In this document: one piece after another, positions 17,317-25,265 of the stretch
Layout of the letters: every line of letters begins with the position of its first letter
How positions within the stretch are numbered: the stretch's first letter is position 1
From: Variovorax sp. HW608
GTDB taxonomy: Bacteria > Pseudomonadota > Gammaproteobacteria > Burkholderiales > Burkholderiaceae_C
Assembly (NCBI RefSeq): GCF_900090195.1
Contig: NZ_LT607803.1
Location: forward strand, 6,040,229-6,104,228
DNA length: 64,000 nt
Direction: 5' to 3'
Program-made: the position numbers and the translations under genes
Notes under the pieces: model-generated
What the model saw: only the letters and a program-made list of their open reading frames with translations
Database searches by the model: none
What the model was told of the DNA's origin: nothing

Positions 17317-17424
17317 GGCCTCGGCCGCCCATTGTCGGTGACCTTGGCGACAAGGAAATCAAGCAGGACCCGTACCCGCGCCGGAAGCCTCCTGGCCACC
17401 GGGAGAGACCGTATGGATCGGGGC
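17313..17424 (-). pseudogene. LysR regulator C-terminal remnant
   Basis: The minus strand upstream of pqiA encodes RRLPARVRVLLDFLVAKV followed by TDNGRPRP and a TGA at 17313-17315. This is the typical last helix of LysR-type regulators (LP-RVR-LLDFL). Just upstream another frame reads VAPIHTVSPGG, which also fits a LysR C-terminus, so a one-base frameshift near 17395 separates the two pieces. No start or DNA-binding domain remains. The fragment overlaps the pqiA start by four bases. This rests on pattern recognition alone. Confidence 0.5.
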
Positions 17425-17487
17425 CACCCGTGCGACCCGTACTGGAACGGCCAGTTCCCGGAACGCAGCCCGCTGCCGGTCCGACGC

Positions 17488-17847
17488 TCAGGCCTCGACC
17501 AGCACTTCGAAGCCGCCCCAGAACATGCGCTTGCCGTCGAAGGGCATGTTCTTCATGTCCATCATGTCGGCCAGGCGCGGGTCGCTCATGACCTTGGCGT
17601 TGACTTCGTCGCGATGGTCCCGCGAGTTGAAGACCACGTAGGCGAACACGACCGTCTCGTCGTCCTTCAACAGGACGCTCTGCGGGAACGAGGTGACTTC
17701 ACCGGGCTTGACGTCATCGGCGATGCATTCGCGGTACTGCAGCGCCCCGTGCTCGCGCCAGATCGCGGCGGCCCGCGTCGCCAGCTCGCGGTACTTCTCG
17801 ATATTGCCCTTGGGGACCGGGAGGACGTATCCATCGACGTAGGCCAT
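17488..17847 (-). CDS. DUF1428 family protein
   Basis: A 119-residue cytoplasmic protein beginning MAYVDGYVLPVPKGN, the conserved opening of DUF1428 (a ferredoxin-like dimeric alpha/beta barrel fold). The central FAYVVFNSRDHRDEVNAKVM and the C-terminal GKRMFWGGFEVLV are also typical. No catalytic role is established for the family. It stands alone upstream of the LysR remnant and pqi operon and 126 bases downstream of an SDR gene. The start at 17845-17847 gives the full conserved N-terminus, with AAGGAG upstream. Confidence 0.9.
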   Translation of the reverse strand: MAYVDGYVLPVPKGNIEKYRELATRAAAIWREHGALQYRECIADDVKPGEVTSFPQSVLLKDDETVVFAYVVFNSRDHRDEVNAKVMSDPRLADMMDMKNMPFDGKRMFWGGFEVLVEA

Positions 17848-17932
17848 GCAAGCATCTCCTTGTTGTGGATCGGCAGACGATACCGAAGCCTGGAGTCCAG
17901 TCTAAGCAGCCTGCCGCGCCACCCCAAGTCCC

Positions 17933-17966
17933 ATTCGCCGGCGCGGGCATTCGCCGGCGCCGGCGA
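17933..17966. repeat. Tandem ATTCGCCGGCGC copies with 16-bp palindrome
   Basis: ATTCGCCGGCGC occurs at 17933-17944 and 17949-17960. The second copy is part of a perfect 16-base palindrome, TCGCCGGCGCCGGCGA (17951-17966), 7 bases past the stop of the SDR gene on the minus strand. It could form a very stable hairpin at the 3' end of that transcript. There is no T tract, so classical intrinsic termination is not supported. Confidence 0.5.
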
Positions 17967-17973
17967 CGGGCCA

Positions 17974-18879
17974 TCACCCGGCGCGCAGCTGGGCGCGCAG
18001 GTTCGCGCCGATCTCCGGGCGCTCCAGGAACGGATCGGCCGGGTTGACGACGGCGACGATGTTCTCCATGCGGCTCTTCACGTTGCCCAGCGCCTTCGGG
18101 TGGCTGAAGACGTAGAACTGGTTCGCACTGATGGCCTCGAACACCTTCTGCGCGACTTCGGCCGCGGTGACCTTGCCGCTGCTCACCGCCTTGTCGCTCA
18201 TCGCCTGACCGATGAGCTGGCTCCTGGTCGGCTTGCCGCTCGCGAGCGAATCGGGCCGGTTGCGCTCGCTCTGCGTGATGCCGGTGGGCACGAAGTACGG
18301 GCACAGCAGGCTCGCGCCGACCTGGTCGGTGACCAGCTTCAGGTCCTGGTAGAGCGTCTCCGTGAGGCTCACGACGGCAGCCTTCGCGGTGTTGTAGATG
18401 CCCATGTTGGGCGGCGTCAGCAGGCCGGCCATGCTCGAGGTGTTGACGATGTGGCCGCGGTACGAGGGGTCCTTGGCGGCGGCTTCGAGCATCATCGGCG
18501 TGAACAGGCGCACGCCGTGGATCACGCCCCAGAGGTCGACGCCCAGCACCCACTCCCAGTCGGCCACGGTGTTTTCCCACACCAGTCCGCCTGCCCCCAC
18601 GCCCGCGTTGTTGAAGACGAAATGCGGCGCGCCGAAGCGCTCCTGCACGGCCTTGGCCAGATCCTCCATCTGCTTCGCATCGGCCACGTCGACCTTGCGC
18701 GCCATCACCTGCACGCCGGCCGCTTCCATCTCGGCGCGTGCCTTGTCGAGCGCGTCCTGCTGTACGTCGACCAGCACGAGGTTCATGCCGCGGGCGGCGC
18801 CGATGCGCGCGCACTCCAGGCCGAAGCCCGAACCGGCGCCGGTGAGAACCGCCGTGGTGCCCTTGAAATCCTGAATCAT
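17974..18879 (-). CDS. Short-chain dehydrogenase/reductase
   Basis: A 301-residue classical SDR. The cofactor loop TGAGSGFG is at 13-20, NNAG at 90-93, and the catalytic Ser148/149, Tyr162 and Lys166 (YNTAK) are all in place. Cofactor preference and substrate cannot be read with confidence. The start is the ATG at 18877-18879 because AAGGA lies 9 bases upstream; the frame stays open far upstream, but that stretch overlaps the divergent methyltransferase gene. It appears to be a single-gene unit; the long C-terminal tail after residue 250 is common in the SDRs annotated with acyl-CoA metabolism. Confidence 0.88.
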   Translation of the reverse strand: MIQDFKGTTAVLTGAGSGFGLECARIGAARGMNLVLVDVQQDALDKARAEMEAAGVQVMARKVDVADAKQMEDLAKAVQERFGAPHFVFNNAGVGAGGLVWENTVADWEWVLGVDLWGVIHGVRLFTPMMLEAAAKDPSYRGHIVNTSSMAGLLTPPNMGIYNTAKAAVVSLTETLYQDLKLVTDQVGASLLCPYFVPTGITQSERNRPDSLASGKPTRSQLIGQAMSDKAVSSGKVTAAEVAQKVFEAISANQFYVFSHPKALGNVKSRMENIVAVVNPADPFLERPEIGANLRAQLRAG

Positions 18880-19008
18880 TTGCGCGTGTCCTTTCGTCTC
18901 TTGAGTGGTGTGCGAAACCGCTATTGAAATACGGAAAGCCGATCGGCGCAGTCGCAAAGGTGCCCGACGGGTCCACAATCGCGCCGGGCAGCACCCAGGA
19001 GGCACGCG

Positions 19009-19824
19009 ATGGCGATCCCCGCTTCGGACATCCAGTTTGCCGGCTCGATCCCGGCGCTCTACGACGAATATCTCGTCCCGATGATCTTCGAGCCCTACGC
19101 GGCCGAACTCGCGGCGCGCGTCGCGGCGCTGGCCCCCTCGCGCGTGCTGGAGACCGCCGCCGGCACGGGCGTCGTCACGCGCGCCATGGCGCGCGCCCTG
19201 CCGGCCGGTGCCGAGCTGATCGCGACGGACCTGAACCAGCCCATGCTCGACCGCGCCGCCGCCACGGGCACGCCGCGGCCCGTGCACTGGCAGCAGGCCG
19301 ACGCGATGCAGCTCCCCTTCGAGGACGCGAGCTTCGACGTGGTGGTCTGCCAGTTCGGCGCGATGTTCTTCCCCGACAGGGCCGCCGCGTATGCGCAAGC
19401 GCGCCGCGTGCTGCGGCCCGGCGGCGTGTTCCTCTTCGACGTCTGGGACCGCATCGAGGACAACGAATTCGCCGATGTCGCGACGCAGGCGCTTGCCGAA
19501 CTGTTCCCCTCCGACCCGCCACGCTTCTTGGTGCGGGTGCCGCACGGTTACCACGATCGCCAGGTGATCGAGCGCGATCTCGCAAACGCGGGATTCGCTG
19601 CAAACCCCGGCTTCGAAACCGTCGCCGCACGCAGCCGCGCCGCATCGGCGCATGCAGCGGCGTTTGCCTATTGCGAGGGCACGCCGCTGCGCAACGAGAT
19701 CGAAGCCCGCTCGGGCAGCTTCGCCGAAGCCACGGCCGTCTGCGAGGCCGCCATCGCCCGGCGCTTCGGCACCGGGCCGGTCGACAGCAAGATCCAGGCG
19801 CACATCGTCACCGCGCGCCGCTGA
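19009..19824 (+). CDS. Class I SAM-dependent methyltransferase
   Basis: A 271-residue protein with the Rossmann methyltransferase fold: motif I VLETAAGTGVVTRAM (46-60), ATDLNQPMLDRA for the SAM ribose contact, QQADAMQLPFEDASFDVVVCQ as motifs II/III and RVLRPGGVFLFDVW. This pattern is closest to the UbiE/Methyltransf_11 group that methylates small molecules. A strong AGGAGG site lies shortly before the ATG. It is the only rightward gene between two leftward blocks and faces the GST gene, ending 6 bases from that gene's stop. The substrate is unknown. Confidence 0.88.
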   Translation: MAIPASDIQFAGSIPALYDEYLVPMIFEPYAAELAARVAALAPSRVLETAAGTGVVTRAMARALPAGAELIATDLNQPMLDRAAATGTPRPVHWQQADAMQLPFEDASFDVVVCQFGAMFFPDRAAAYAQARRVLRPGGVFLFDVWDRIEDNEFADVATQALAELFPSDPPRFLVRVPHGYHDRQVIERDLANAGFAANPGFETVAARSRAASAHAAAFAYCEGTPLRNEIEARSGSFAEATAVCEAAIARRFGTGPVDSKIQAHIVTARR

Positions 19825-19830
19825 TCGCGC

Positions 19831-20769
19831 TCAGCCCTCGACCTTTCGCAGCACGTAGCCGATGCGCGGGAAGTGCACGTGCACCGTGCCGAAGCGCTCG
19901 CCGGTGCGGCGCAGCGTGTAGTGCGTGCGCGTGGCGGCGATGAGCTCGCCGTCGGTCGGCTCCTGGCCGAAGCTCTCGGCGGCGATGGTGACGTGCGAGC
20001 CGAGCGGAATGCCGTGGTCGTCCTGGAAGGTGCTGTCCGACAGCAGCGTGTGCGGCGTCGAGGCCCTGGCGACTTCGAAGGCCTGGGGCTCGTCGAACAT
20101 CTCCATCGTGCCGTGGCCGAGGCCGGCCATGCGGTCGAGCCAGTCCACCACCGCGGGCGTGAGCTGGAGGATCTCCGCCATCGACGGCGTGCGCTTGCGC
20201 GTGAACCACAGCGGGTGGTAGCAGGCGAAGTCCGCCACCGTCGGGTAGCCGCCGAGCAGGTAGTCGGTGTCGTCGAGCATGTCGGACAGCCGCCGCAGGT
20301 ACGACTTGTAGGCCGACGTGGCATCGCCCGGTCGCAGGCGGACCATGTTGCCGCTCATGGCCTTGCGGTCCTCGCCGAAGGCCTTGGCGGCCTCGGGCGG
20401 CGCCTTGGCGAAGACATCCGCCGCTCCCTTGCCGCTGAAGCTGTAGGCCATCGAGGCCCAGAACAGGCTGCTGTCGGCCCACTGTGCGACCACCCGGGAC
20501 AGCCCCTTGCCCGGCTCGGGATAGAGCGAAGGCAGCGGCGTGAGATGTTCGAGCACGTCGCAGATCAGCACCGTGTCGCAGTAGATGTCGGCGCCGATCT
20601 GCAGCACCGGAACGCGGCGGTAGCCGCCGGTGAGCGCCACGTAGTCGGGCTTGGGCATGATCTGCGGAACGATCACCGACTTCCAGCTGAGCTTCTTGAA
20701 GCCCATGATCAGCCGTACCTTCTCGCAGAAGGGCGACGTCGCGTAGTGATGGAGGATCAGGTCTGCCAT
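19831..20769 (-). CDS. Glutathione S-transferase family protein
   Basis: A 312-residue protein with an N-terminal thioredoxin-like domain (SPFCEKVRLIMG near 12-23, then VPVLQIG and the CDTVLICDVLE segment) and a helical C-terminal domain with LGGYPTVADFACYHPLWF. It is longer than typical 200-230-residue GSTs because of an extra 80-residue C-terminal part (EVARASTPHTLLSDSTFQ onward). Use of glutathione is inferred from the fold. It is the last gene of the leftward run and follows the AidB-like dehydrogenase by 25 bases, so it may be co-expressed with the acyl-CoA genes. Confidence 0.85.
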   Translation of the reverse strand: MADLILHHYATSPFCEKVRLIMGFKKLSWKSVIVPQIMPKPDYVALTGGYRRVPVLQIGADIYCDTVLICDVLEHLTPLPSLYPEPGKGLSRVVAQWADSSLFWASMAYSFSGKGAADVFAKAPPEAAKAFGEDRKAMSGNMVRLRPGDATSAYKSYLRRLSDMLDDTDYLLGGYPTVADFACYHPLWFTRKRTPSMAEILQLTPAVVDWLDRMAGLGHGTMEMFDEPQAFEVARASTPHTLLSDSTFQDDHGIPLGSHVTIAAESFGQEPTDGELIAATRTHYTLRRTGERFGTVHVHFPRIGYVLRKVEG

Positions 20770-20794
20770 GGAAATCCTTACCGTTGCGTTGAAT

Positions 20795-22435
20795 TCAGTG
20801 CGGCTGCGCGCGGGCAATGATCGCATCGAAATCGACCGCCCGGCCCAGCGTGCCGAACACATGGCCCCAGTCCCCGCCGAGGCGCGATGCACAGAAGGCG
20901 CTCGTGACTTCGCCCGGTGCCGTCTGCGCCAGCAGGGCGCCCTGCACCGCCAGCGCCACATCCTGCGCCAGGCGGCGCGCTTCGGGTTCGGTCGCCATCG
21001 CTTCGATGCGCGCGGGCAAGGCATCGGCGAGGCGGTCGAGCGCCGCGTCGGTGCCGCGCGCGGGCGCGATCTCCTGCGCGATGGCGGCGACCGCATCGCC
21101 CTTGCGCAGGCCGCGCAGCAGATCGAGCGCCATGATGTTGCCGGCGCCCTCCCAGATGGAATTGAGCGGCATCTCGCGATAGATGCGCGCCATCACGCCT
21201 TCGCCGCCCTCCTCCACGTAGCCGTTGCCGCCGAGGCATTCCATCGCCTCCTGCGCCACGAGGCTGCCGCGCTTGCAGATCCAGAACTTCGCCACCGGCG
21301 TGAGCAGCCGCGCCATCAGGCGCTCGTGCTCGTCGTCCGGCCGGTCGAAGGCGCGTGCGAGGCGGATCGCCAGCGCGGTGGCCGCTTCGCTTTCGAGCGC
21401 CAGGTCGGCCAGCACGTTCTTCATCAGCGGCTGCTCGATGAGAGGCTTGCCGAAGGCGCTGCGCTGCGCGGTGTGGTTGAGCGCGAGGCTGACTGCCTGG
21501 CGCATCAGGCCGGTGGTGCCGAGTGCGCAATCGAGCCGCGTCATCGTGCCCATTTCGAGGATCTGCGGGACGCCGCGCCCTTCCTCGCCGACGAGCCAGG
21601 CGGTCGCGCCGCGGAACTCGACCTCGGAGCTCGCGTTGGCCTTGTTGCCGAGCTTGTCCTTGAGCCGCTGGATCTGGATCGCGTTGCGGCTGCCGTCACC
21701 CAGCACGCGCGGCAGGAAGAAGCACGACAGGCCTGCCGGCGCCTGCGCGAGGATCAGGAAGGCATCGCACATCGGCGCCGAGAAGAACCACTTGTGGCCG
21801 GTGATCTCGTAGCGCTCGCCCCACGCATCGCTGCCCGCGCGAACCGCGCGCGTGGTGTTGGCGCGCACGTCCGAGCCGCCCTGCTTCTCGGTCATGCCCA
21901 TGCCCATGGTCACGCCGGGCTTGTCGGACCACGGCTGCAGGCTCGGGTCGTACCAGAGGCTCGCGAGCTTCGGCCCCCAGTCGGCATGGATGGCCGCATT
22001 GCCGCGCAGCGCCGGCGCGACCGCGTAGGTCATCGAGATCGGGCACAGGATCGACGGCTCGAGCTCGGTGAACAGCATGAAGCCGGCCGCGCGATGCACA
22101 TGCGGCGAGGGCCCGGTGGCCGCCCAGGCCGTGCCGTGCAGGCCGGCCCCGACCGCGGTCGACATCAGCGCGTGGTAGCTCGGATGGAACTCCACCTCGT
22201 CGATGCGCCGCCCGAAGCGATCGTGCGTGTGCAGCACCGGCGTGTGGATGTTCGCGAGCCGCGCGTGCGTCTGCATCTCGGCCGAGCCGAGCGCCGCGCC
22301 CAGGTGGCCCAGCGCAGCGGTGTGCAACTGCGGCGCGTTGAACTTCAGCGCGCCCTGCAGCGGCCGGTTGGTTTCGAAGAGGTTGTAGCCGGTCAGCGGA
22401 GCCGGCTGGTTGAACACTTCGTGAGTCGTATCCAT
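20795..22435 (-). CDS. aidB: AidB-like acyl-CoA dehydrogenase
   Basis: A 546-residue flavoprotein closely matching the layout of E. coli AidB: HEVFNQPAPLTGYNLFE at the start, RRIDEVEFHPSYHALM, then CPISMTYAVAPAL and GMGMTEKQGGSDVRANTTRA in the flavin-binding region. AidB belongs to the acyl-CoA dehydrogenase superfamily, protects against DNA alkylation and has weak isovaleryl-CoA dehydrogenase activity. Here it sits among beta-oxidation genes, so a catabolic role is at least as likely as DNA protection. It lies 20 bases downstream of the MDR reductase. The symbol reflects family membership, not proven function. Confidence 0.85.
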   Translation of the reverse strand: MDTTHEVFNQPAPLTGYNLFETNRPLQGALKFNAPQLHTAALGHLGAALGSAEMQTHARLANIHTPVLHTHDRFGRRIDEVEFHPSYHALMSTAVGAGLHGTAWAATGPSPHVHRAAGFMLFTELEPSILCPISMTYAVAPALRGNAAIHADWGPKLASLWYDPSLQPWSDKPGVTMGMGMTEKQGGSDVRANTTRAVRAGSDAWGERYEITGHKWFFSAPMCDAFLILAQAPAGLSCFFLPRVLGDGSRNAIQIQRLKDKLGNKANASSEVEFRGATAWLVGEEGRGVPQILEMGTMTRLDCALGTTGLMRQAVSLALNHTAQRSAFGKPLIEQPLMKNVLADLALESEAATALAIRLARAFDRPDDEHERLMARLLTPVAKFWICKRGSLVAQEAMECLGGNGYVEEGGEGVMARIYREMPLNSIWEGAGNIMALDLLRGLRKGDAVAAIAQEIAPARGTDAALDRLADALPARIEAMATEPEARRLAQDVALAVQGALLAQTAPGEVTSAFCASRLGGDWGHVFGTLGRAVDFDAIIARAQPH

Positions 22436-22455
22436 GGCCGGTCTCCGTGGCGTTG

Positions 22456-23472
22456 TCAGATCAGCTTGACGAGCTGCTTGCCGAAGTTGCGGCCCTTCAG
22501 CAGGCCGAGGAAGGCTTCGGGCGCGGCCTCGATGCCCTCAGCGACCGACTCGCGGGGGCGCAGCTTGCCGCTTGCCACCAGCGCGCCGAGCTCGGCCAGC
22601 GCCTCGGGCCACACTTCCATGTGCTCGCTGACGATGAAGCCTTCGAGCTTGATGCGGTTGATGAGGAACAGCGCCGGGTTCGCAAGCGGCAGCGGCTGGC
22701 CGTCGTAGCCCGCGATCATCCCGCACAGCGCGACGCGCGCGAAGGCGTTGGCGCGAAGCAGCACGGCATCGAAGATGTAGCCGCCGACGTTCTCGAAGTA
22801 GCCGTCGATGCCCCTCGGGCAGGCTTCCTTGAGCGCCGCGCTCATGCTCTTGACGTCGGGGTGCTGGCGGTAGTCGATGCAGGCGTCGAAGCCGAGCTCG
22901 TCGGTCACGTACTTGCACTTTTCGGCACCGCCCGCGATGCCCACCACGCGGCAGCCGCGCGCCTTGGCGAGCGCGCCGAAAGCGCTGCCGACCGCCCCGC
23001 TCGCCGCGGTGATGACCAGCGTCTCGCCCGCCTTCGGGTTGATGATCTTCACCAGGCCGTACCAGGCGGTGACGCCGGGCATGCCGACCGCGCCGAGGTA
23101 GTGCGACAGCGGCACGTGCGTGGTGTCCACCTTGCGCAGCATGCCGGGCTGCGAGGCATCGACCACGCTGTATTCCTGCCAGCCGCCGAAGCCGACCACC
23201 TTGTCGCCCACCGCGAATTTCGGGTGCTTGCTTTCGACGATCTCGCCGACCGTGCCGCCCTGCATCACCTGCCCGAGCGGCTGCGGCTGCGCATAGCTCT
23301 TGGACTCGTTCATGCGGCCACGCATGTAGGGATCGAGGCTCATGTAGTGATGGCGGACCAGCACCTGGTTGTCCTTGAGCGGCGGCGTCTCGCTGGTCAC
23401 GAGCTTGAAGTTGCTGGCGACGGCTTCGCCCTCGGGGCGGTTGTCGAGGATCTGTTGCTTGTTGGTGGGCAT
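22456..23472 (-). CDS. Zinc-free MDR NADP-dependent oxidoreductase (CurA/PTGR-like)
   Basis: A 338-residue medium-chain reductase of the leukotriene B4 12-hydroxydehydrogenase/CurA type. YMSLDPYMRGRM near residues 44-55 is the hallmark, with no zinc-binding cysteines. GVTAWYGL and AASGAVGSAFGALAKARGCRVVG form the NADPH site. Such enzymes reduce the double bond of enones. The start is the ATG at 23470-23472 (MPTNKQQIL), which gives the normal length. It lies between the thioesterase and the AidB-like gene in one direction with short gaps, so it probably belongs to the same transcript. Confidence 0.9.
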   Translation of the reverse strand: MPTNKQQILDNRPEGEAVASNFKLVTSETPPLKDNQVLVRHHYMSLDPYMRGRMNESKSYAQPQPLGQVMQGGTVGEIVESKHPKFAVGDKVVGFGGWQEYSVVDASQPGMLRKVDTTHVPLSHYLGAVGMPGVTAWYGLVKIINPKAGETLVITAASGAVGSAFGALAKARGCRVVGIAGGAEKCKYVTDELGFDACIDYRQHPDVKSMSAALKEACPRGIDGYFENVGGYIFDAVLLRANAFARVALCGMIAGYDGQPLPLANPALFLINRIKLEGFIVSEHMEVWPEALAELGALVASGKLRPRESVAEGIEAAPEAFLGLLKGRNFGKQLVKLI

Positions 23473-23491
23473 GGAAGTCTCCGTGTCGGAA

Positions 23492-23953
23492 TCAGTCGGT
23501 CGAAGGCGGGCGCATCTCGTTGGCGCTCGCGGGTCCGGTCGGCAGCCGGCGCTTGACGTACTTGAAAGTGCCGGTCGCATGCGCGCAGATGCGCTCCTGC
23601 GCGTCGTAGATCCTGGCCTCGGTGAAGCCCATCGTGGCGGTGCGATGCAGCAGCTTGCCGCGCGCGACGAGCGGGCCGACCGAAGGGGCCATGAAAGTGG
23701 TCTTCATCTCGATCGTGACGACGCCGATTTCCGGCGTCTCGCTGCGCGCCGCGGCGGCCATGGCAATGTCGAGCATCGTCATCACCGCACCGCCGTGCGT
23801 CACGTCGAAGGTGTTCAGATGCTCGGGCTTCGCGGTGTAGCGCAGCTCGGACTCGCCGCCCTCGAACTTCGCGATCTCGAAGCCGAGATGGCGCGCAAAG
23901 GGAATCTGATCCGTATAGGACCGCAGGTTGATGCTGTTGCTGGAATCGTTCAT
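23492..23953 (-). CDS. PaaI-type hotdog thioesterase
   Basis: A 153-residue single hotdog-fold protein. THGGAVMTMLDIAMAAA (52-68) contains the HGG and catalytic Asp (Asp62) of the PaaI family, which hydrolyses acyl-CoA esters, often to release CoA from dead-end intermediates. I start at ATG 23951-23953, one base after the stop of the SDR gene (TGA-G-ATG). The frame could be read four codons further to a TTG, which is less likely. Position within the acyl-CoA cluster supports a role in recycling CoA. Confidence 0.88.
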   Translation of the reverse strand: MNDSSNSINLRSYTDQIPFARHLGFEIAKFEGGESELRYTAKPEHLNTFDVTHGGAVMTMLDIAMAAAARSETPEIGVVTIEMKTTFMAPSVGPLVARGKLLHRTATMGFTEARIYDAQERICAHATGTFKYVKRRLPTGPASANEMRPPSTD

Positions 23954-23954
23954 C

Positions 23955-24749
23955 TCAAGCGCCAAGGACCACGCTCACGCCGCCATCCACGGCCAGCCAC
24001 TGGCCGGTGATGTGCTTGCCGGCATCGCTCGCGTACAGCAGCGTGATGCCCTTGAGGTCCTCCTCGTCGCCGAGTCGGCCGAGCGGCGCGTGCGCCGCCA
24101 TCTTCTCCTCGCCGATCGACTTGATCAGGCCGGCCGCCATCTTCGTCATGAAGAAGCCCGGGCAGATCGCGTTGACGTTGATGCCGTACTTGCCCCACTC
24201 CGCCGCCAGCGTGTGCGTGAAGCCGATCACCGCGCTCTTGGAGGTGTTGTAGGCGATGGTCTGCATCTCGGGCGGGTTGCCGTTCAGGCCCGCGATCGAC
24301 GCGATGTTGATGATGCGGCCGCTCTTCTTCGGGATCATGTAGCTGCGCGCGACCTGCTGCGCGAGGATGAAGTAGCCGCGGACATTGAGGTTCATGACCT
24401 TGTCCCAGGCCTCGACCGGATGGTTTTCGGCCGGTGCGCCCCAGCTCGCGCCGGCGTTGTTGACCAGGATGTCGACCGCGCCCATGCGCTCCAGCGTCTC
24501 GTCGGCCAGGCGGCGCGTGTCTTCCTCCCTGGAGCAGTCGGCGGCGATCCAGCGCGCATCGATGCCGGCCGCCTGCAGCTCGGCCGCGGCCTGTTCGAGG
24601 TCCTCGGCCTTGCGCGAACTCAGCATGATCTTGGCGCCGGCCTCGCCGAGCGCATGGGCCATCTGCAGCCCGAGGCCGCGGGAGCCGCCGGTGACCAGCG
24701 CGACCTTGCCGCTCAGGTCGAACAATTTCTGGATGCTTCTTGCAGTCAT
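23955..24749 (-). CDS. Short-chain dehydrogenase (acyl-CoA cluster)
   Basis: A 264-residue classical SDR: TGGSRGLG (20-27), NNAG (97-100), Ser151 and Tyr167-Lys171 (YNTSK). The layout is that of the FabG/3-oxoacyl reductase-like group, and the C-terminal DGGVSVV is typical. In this setting a role in oxidising or reducing a hydroxyacyl or ring intermediate is plausible. It is followed within one base by the thioesterase and preceded by the Dabb gene 15 bases away, so all are likely one operon. Confidence 0.9.
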   Translation of the reverse strand: MTARSIQKLFDLSGKVALVTGGSRGLGLQMAHALGEAGAKIMLSSRKAEDLEQAAAELQAAGIDARWIAADCSREEDTRRLADETLERMGAVDILVNNAGASWGAPAENHPVEAWDKVMNLNVRGYFILAQQVARSYMIPKKSGRIINIASIAGLNGNPPEMQTIAYNTSKSAVIGFTHTLAAEWGKYGINVNAICPGFFMTKMAAGLIKSIGEEKMAAHAPLGRLGDEEDLKGITLLYASDAGKHITGQWLAVDGGVSVVLGA

Positions 24750-24764
24750 GGTGTCTCCGGGGGA

Positions 24765-25049
24765 TCAGTGGGTTTCGTAGTCGAGCACGGTGCGCGATTC
24801 GCGCAGGCCGCCGAGGACGGCCGAGACCGCGACGTGCACCGGATGCTCAAGATAGGCCTTGAGCGCCGCCTGGTCGTCGAAGGCCGAGACGAGCACGACG
24901 TCCACGTTGGCTTCGAGGCCCTCGGTGCGGACCGCCGCCTCGAACTCGCGCATGCCGGGTACCAGGCCCTTGCAGCTGTCGAGCTGGGCCTTGAATCTGG
25001 CCGCGTCGCCCGGGTTCTTGAGCTTCCACATGACGATGTGTTTGATCAT
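24765..25049 (-). CDS. Dabb (stress-responsive alpha/beta barrel) protein
   Basis: A 94-residue protein starting MIKHIVMWKLK, the conserved strand of the Dabb domain, with LVPGMREFEAAVRTEG and DVVLVSAFDDQAALKAYLEHPVH. Dabb proteins are dimeric barrels with varied roles, including aromatic degradation and polyketide cyclisation. No active site can be assigned. It lies between the small membrane protein and the SDR with gaps of 15 bases on each side. Confidence 0.88.
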   Translation of the reverse strand: MIKHIVMWKLKNPGDAARFKAQLDSCKGLVPGMREFEAAVRTEGLEANVDVVLVSAFDDQAALKAYLEHPVHVAVSAVLGGLRESRTVLDYETH

Positions 25050-25064
25050 GGCTGTTCCTTGGCG

Positions 25065-25265
25065 TTACTTGTTCGAGAGTCGCGAGCGGACATAGATCAG
25101 CACGAAGCCCACCGCGGCGACCACCGCACCGGGCACGGCCAGGGTCCAGCCGAGTGCCGGCTCCGCGCGCCCGGTCGCAATGCCGAGGATCAGGATGAGC
25201 AGGCCGCCGTAGATCAGGATCCATATCCATTTTTCCAGCGTGGCGTGCGCTTTGGTTTCGGTCAT
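25065..25265 (-). CDS. Small two-helix membrane protein
   Basis: A 66-residue protein, MTETKAHATLEKWIW, with two hydrophobic segments (about 14-31 and 38-58) and a basic C-terminus (YVRSRLSNK). Its ATG (25263-25265) shares one base with the stop of the upstream acyl-CoA dehydrogenase (TGATG), which strongly supports the start. I do not recognise the family. Close coupling to the dehydrogenase may simply balance expression or tether a complex at the membrane; this is a guess. Confidence 0.7.
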   Translation of the reverse strand: MTETKAHATLEKWIWILIYGGLLILILGIATGRAEPALGWTLAVPGAVVAAVGFVLIYVRSRLSNK

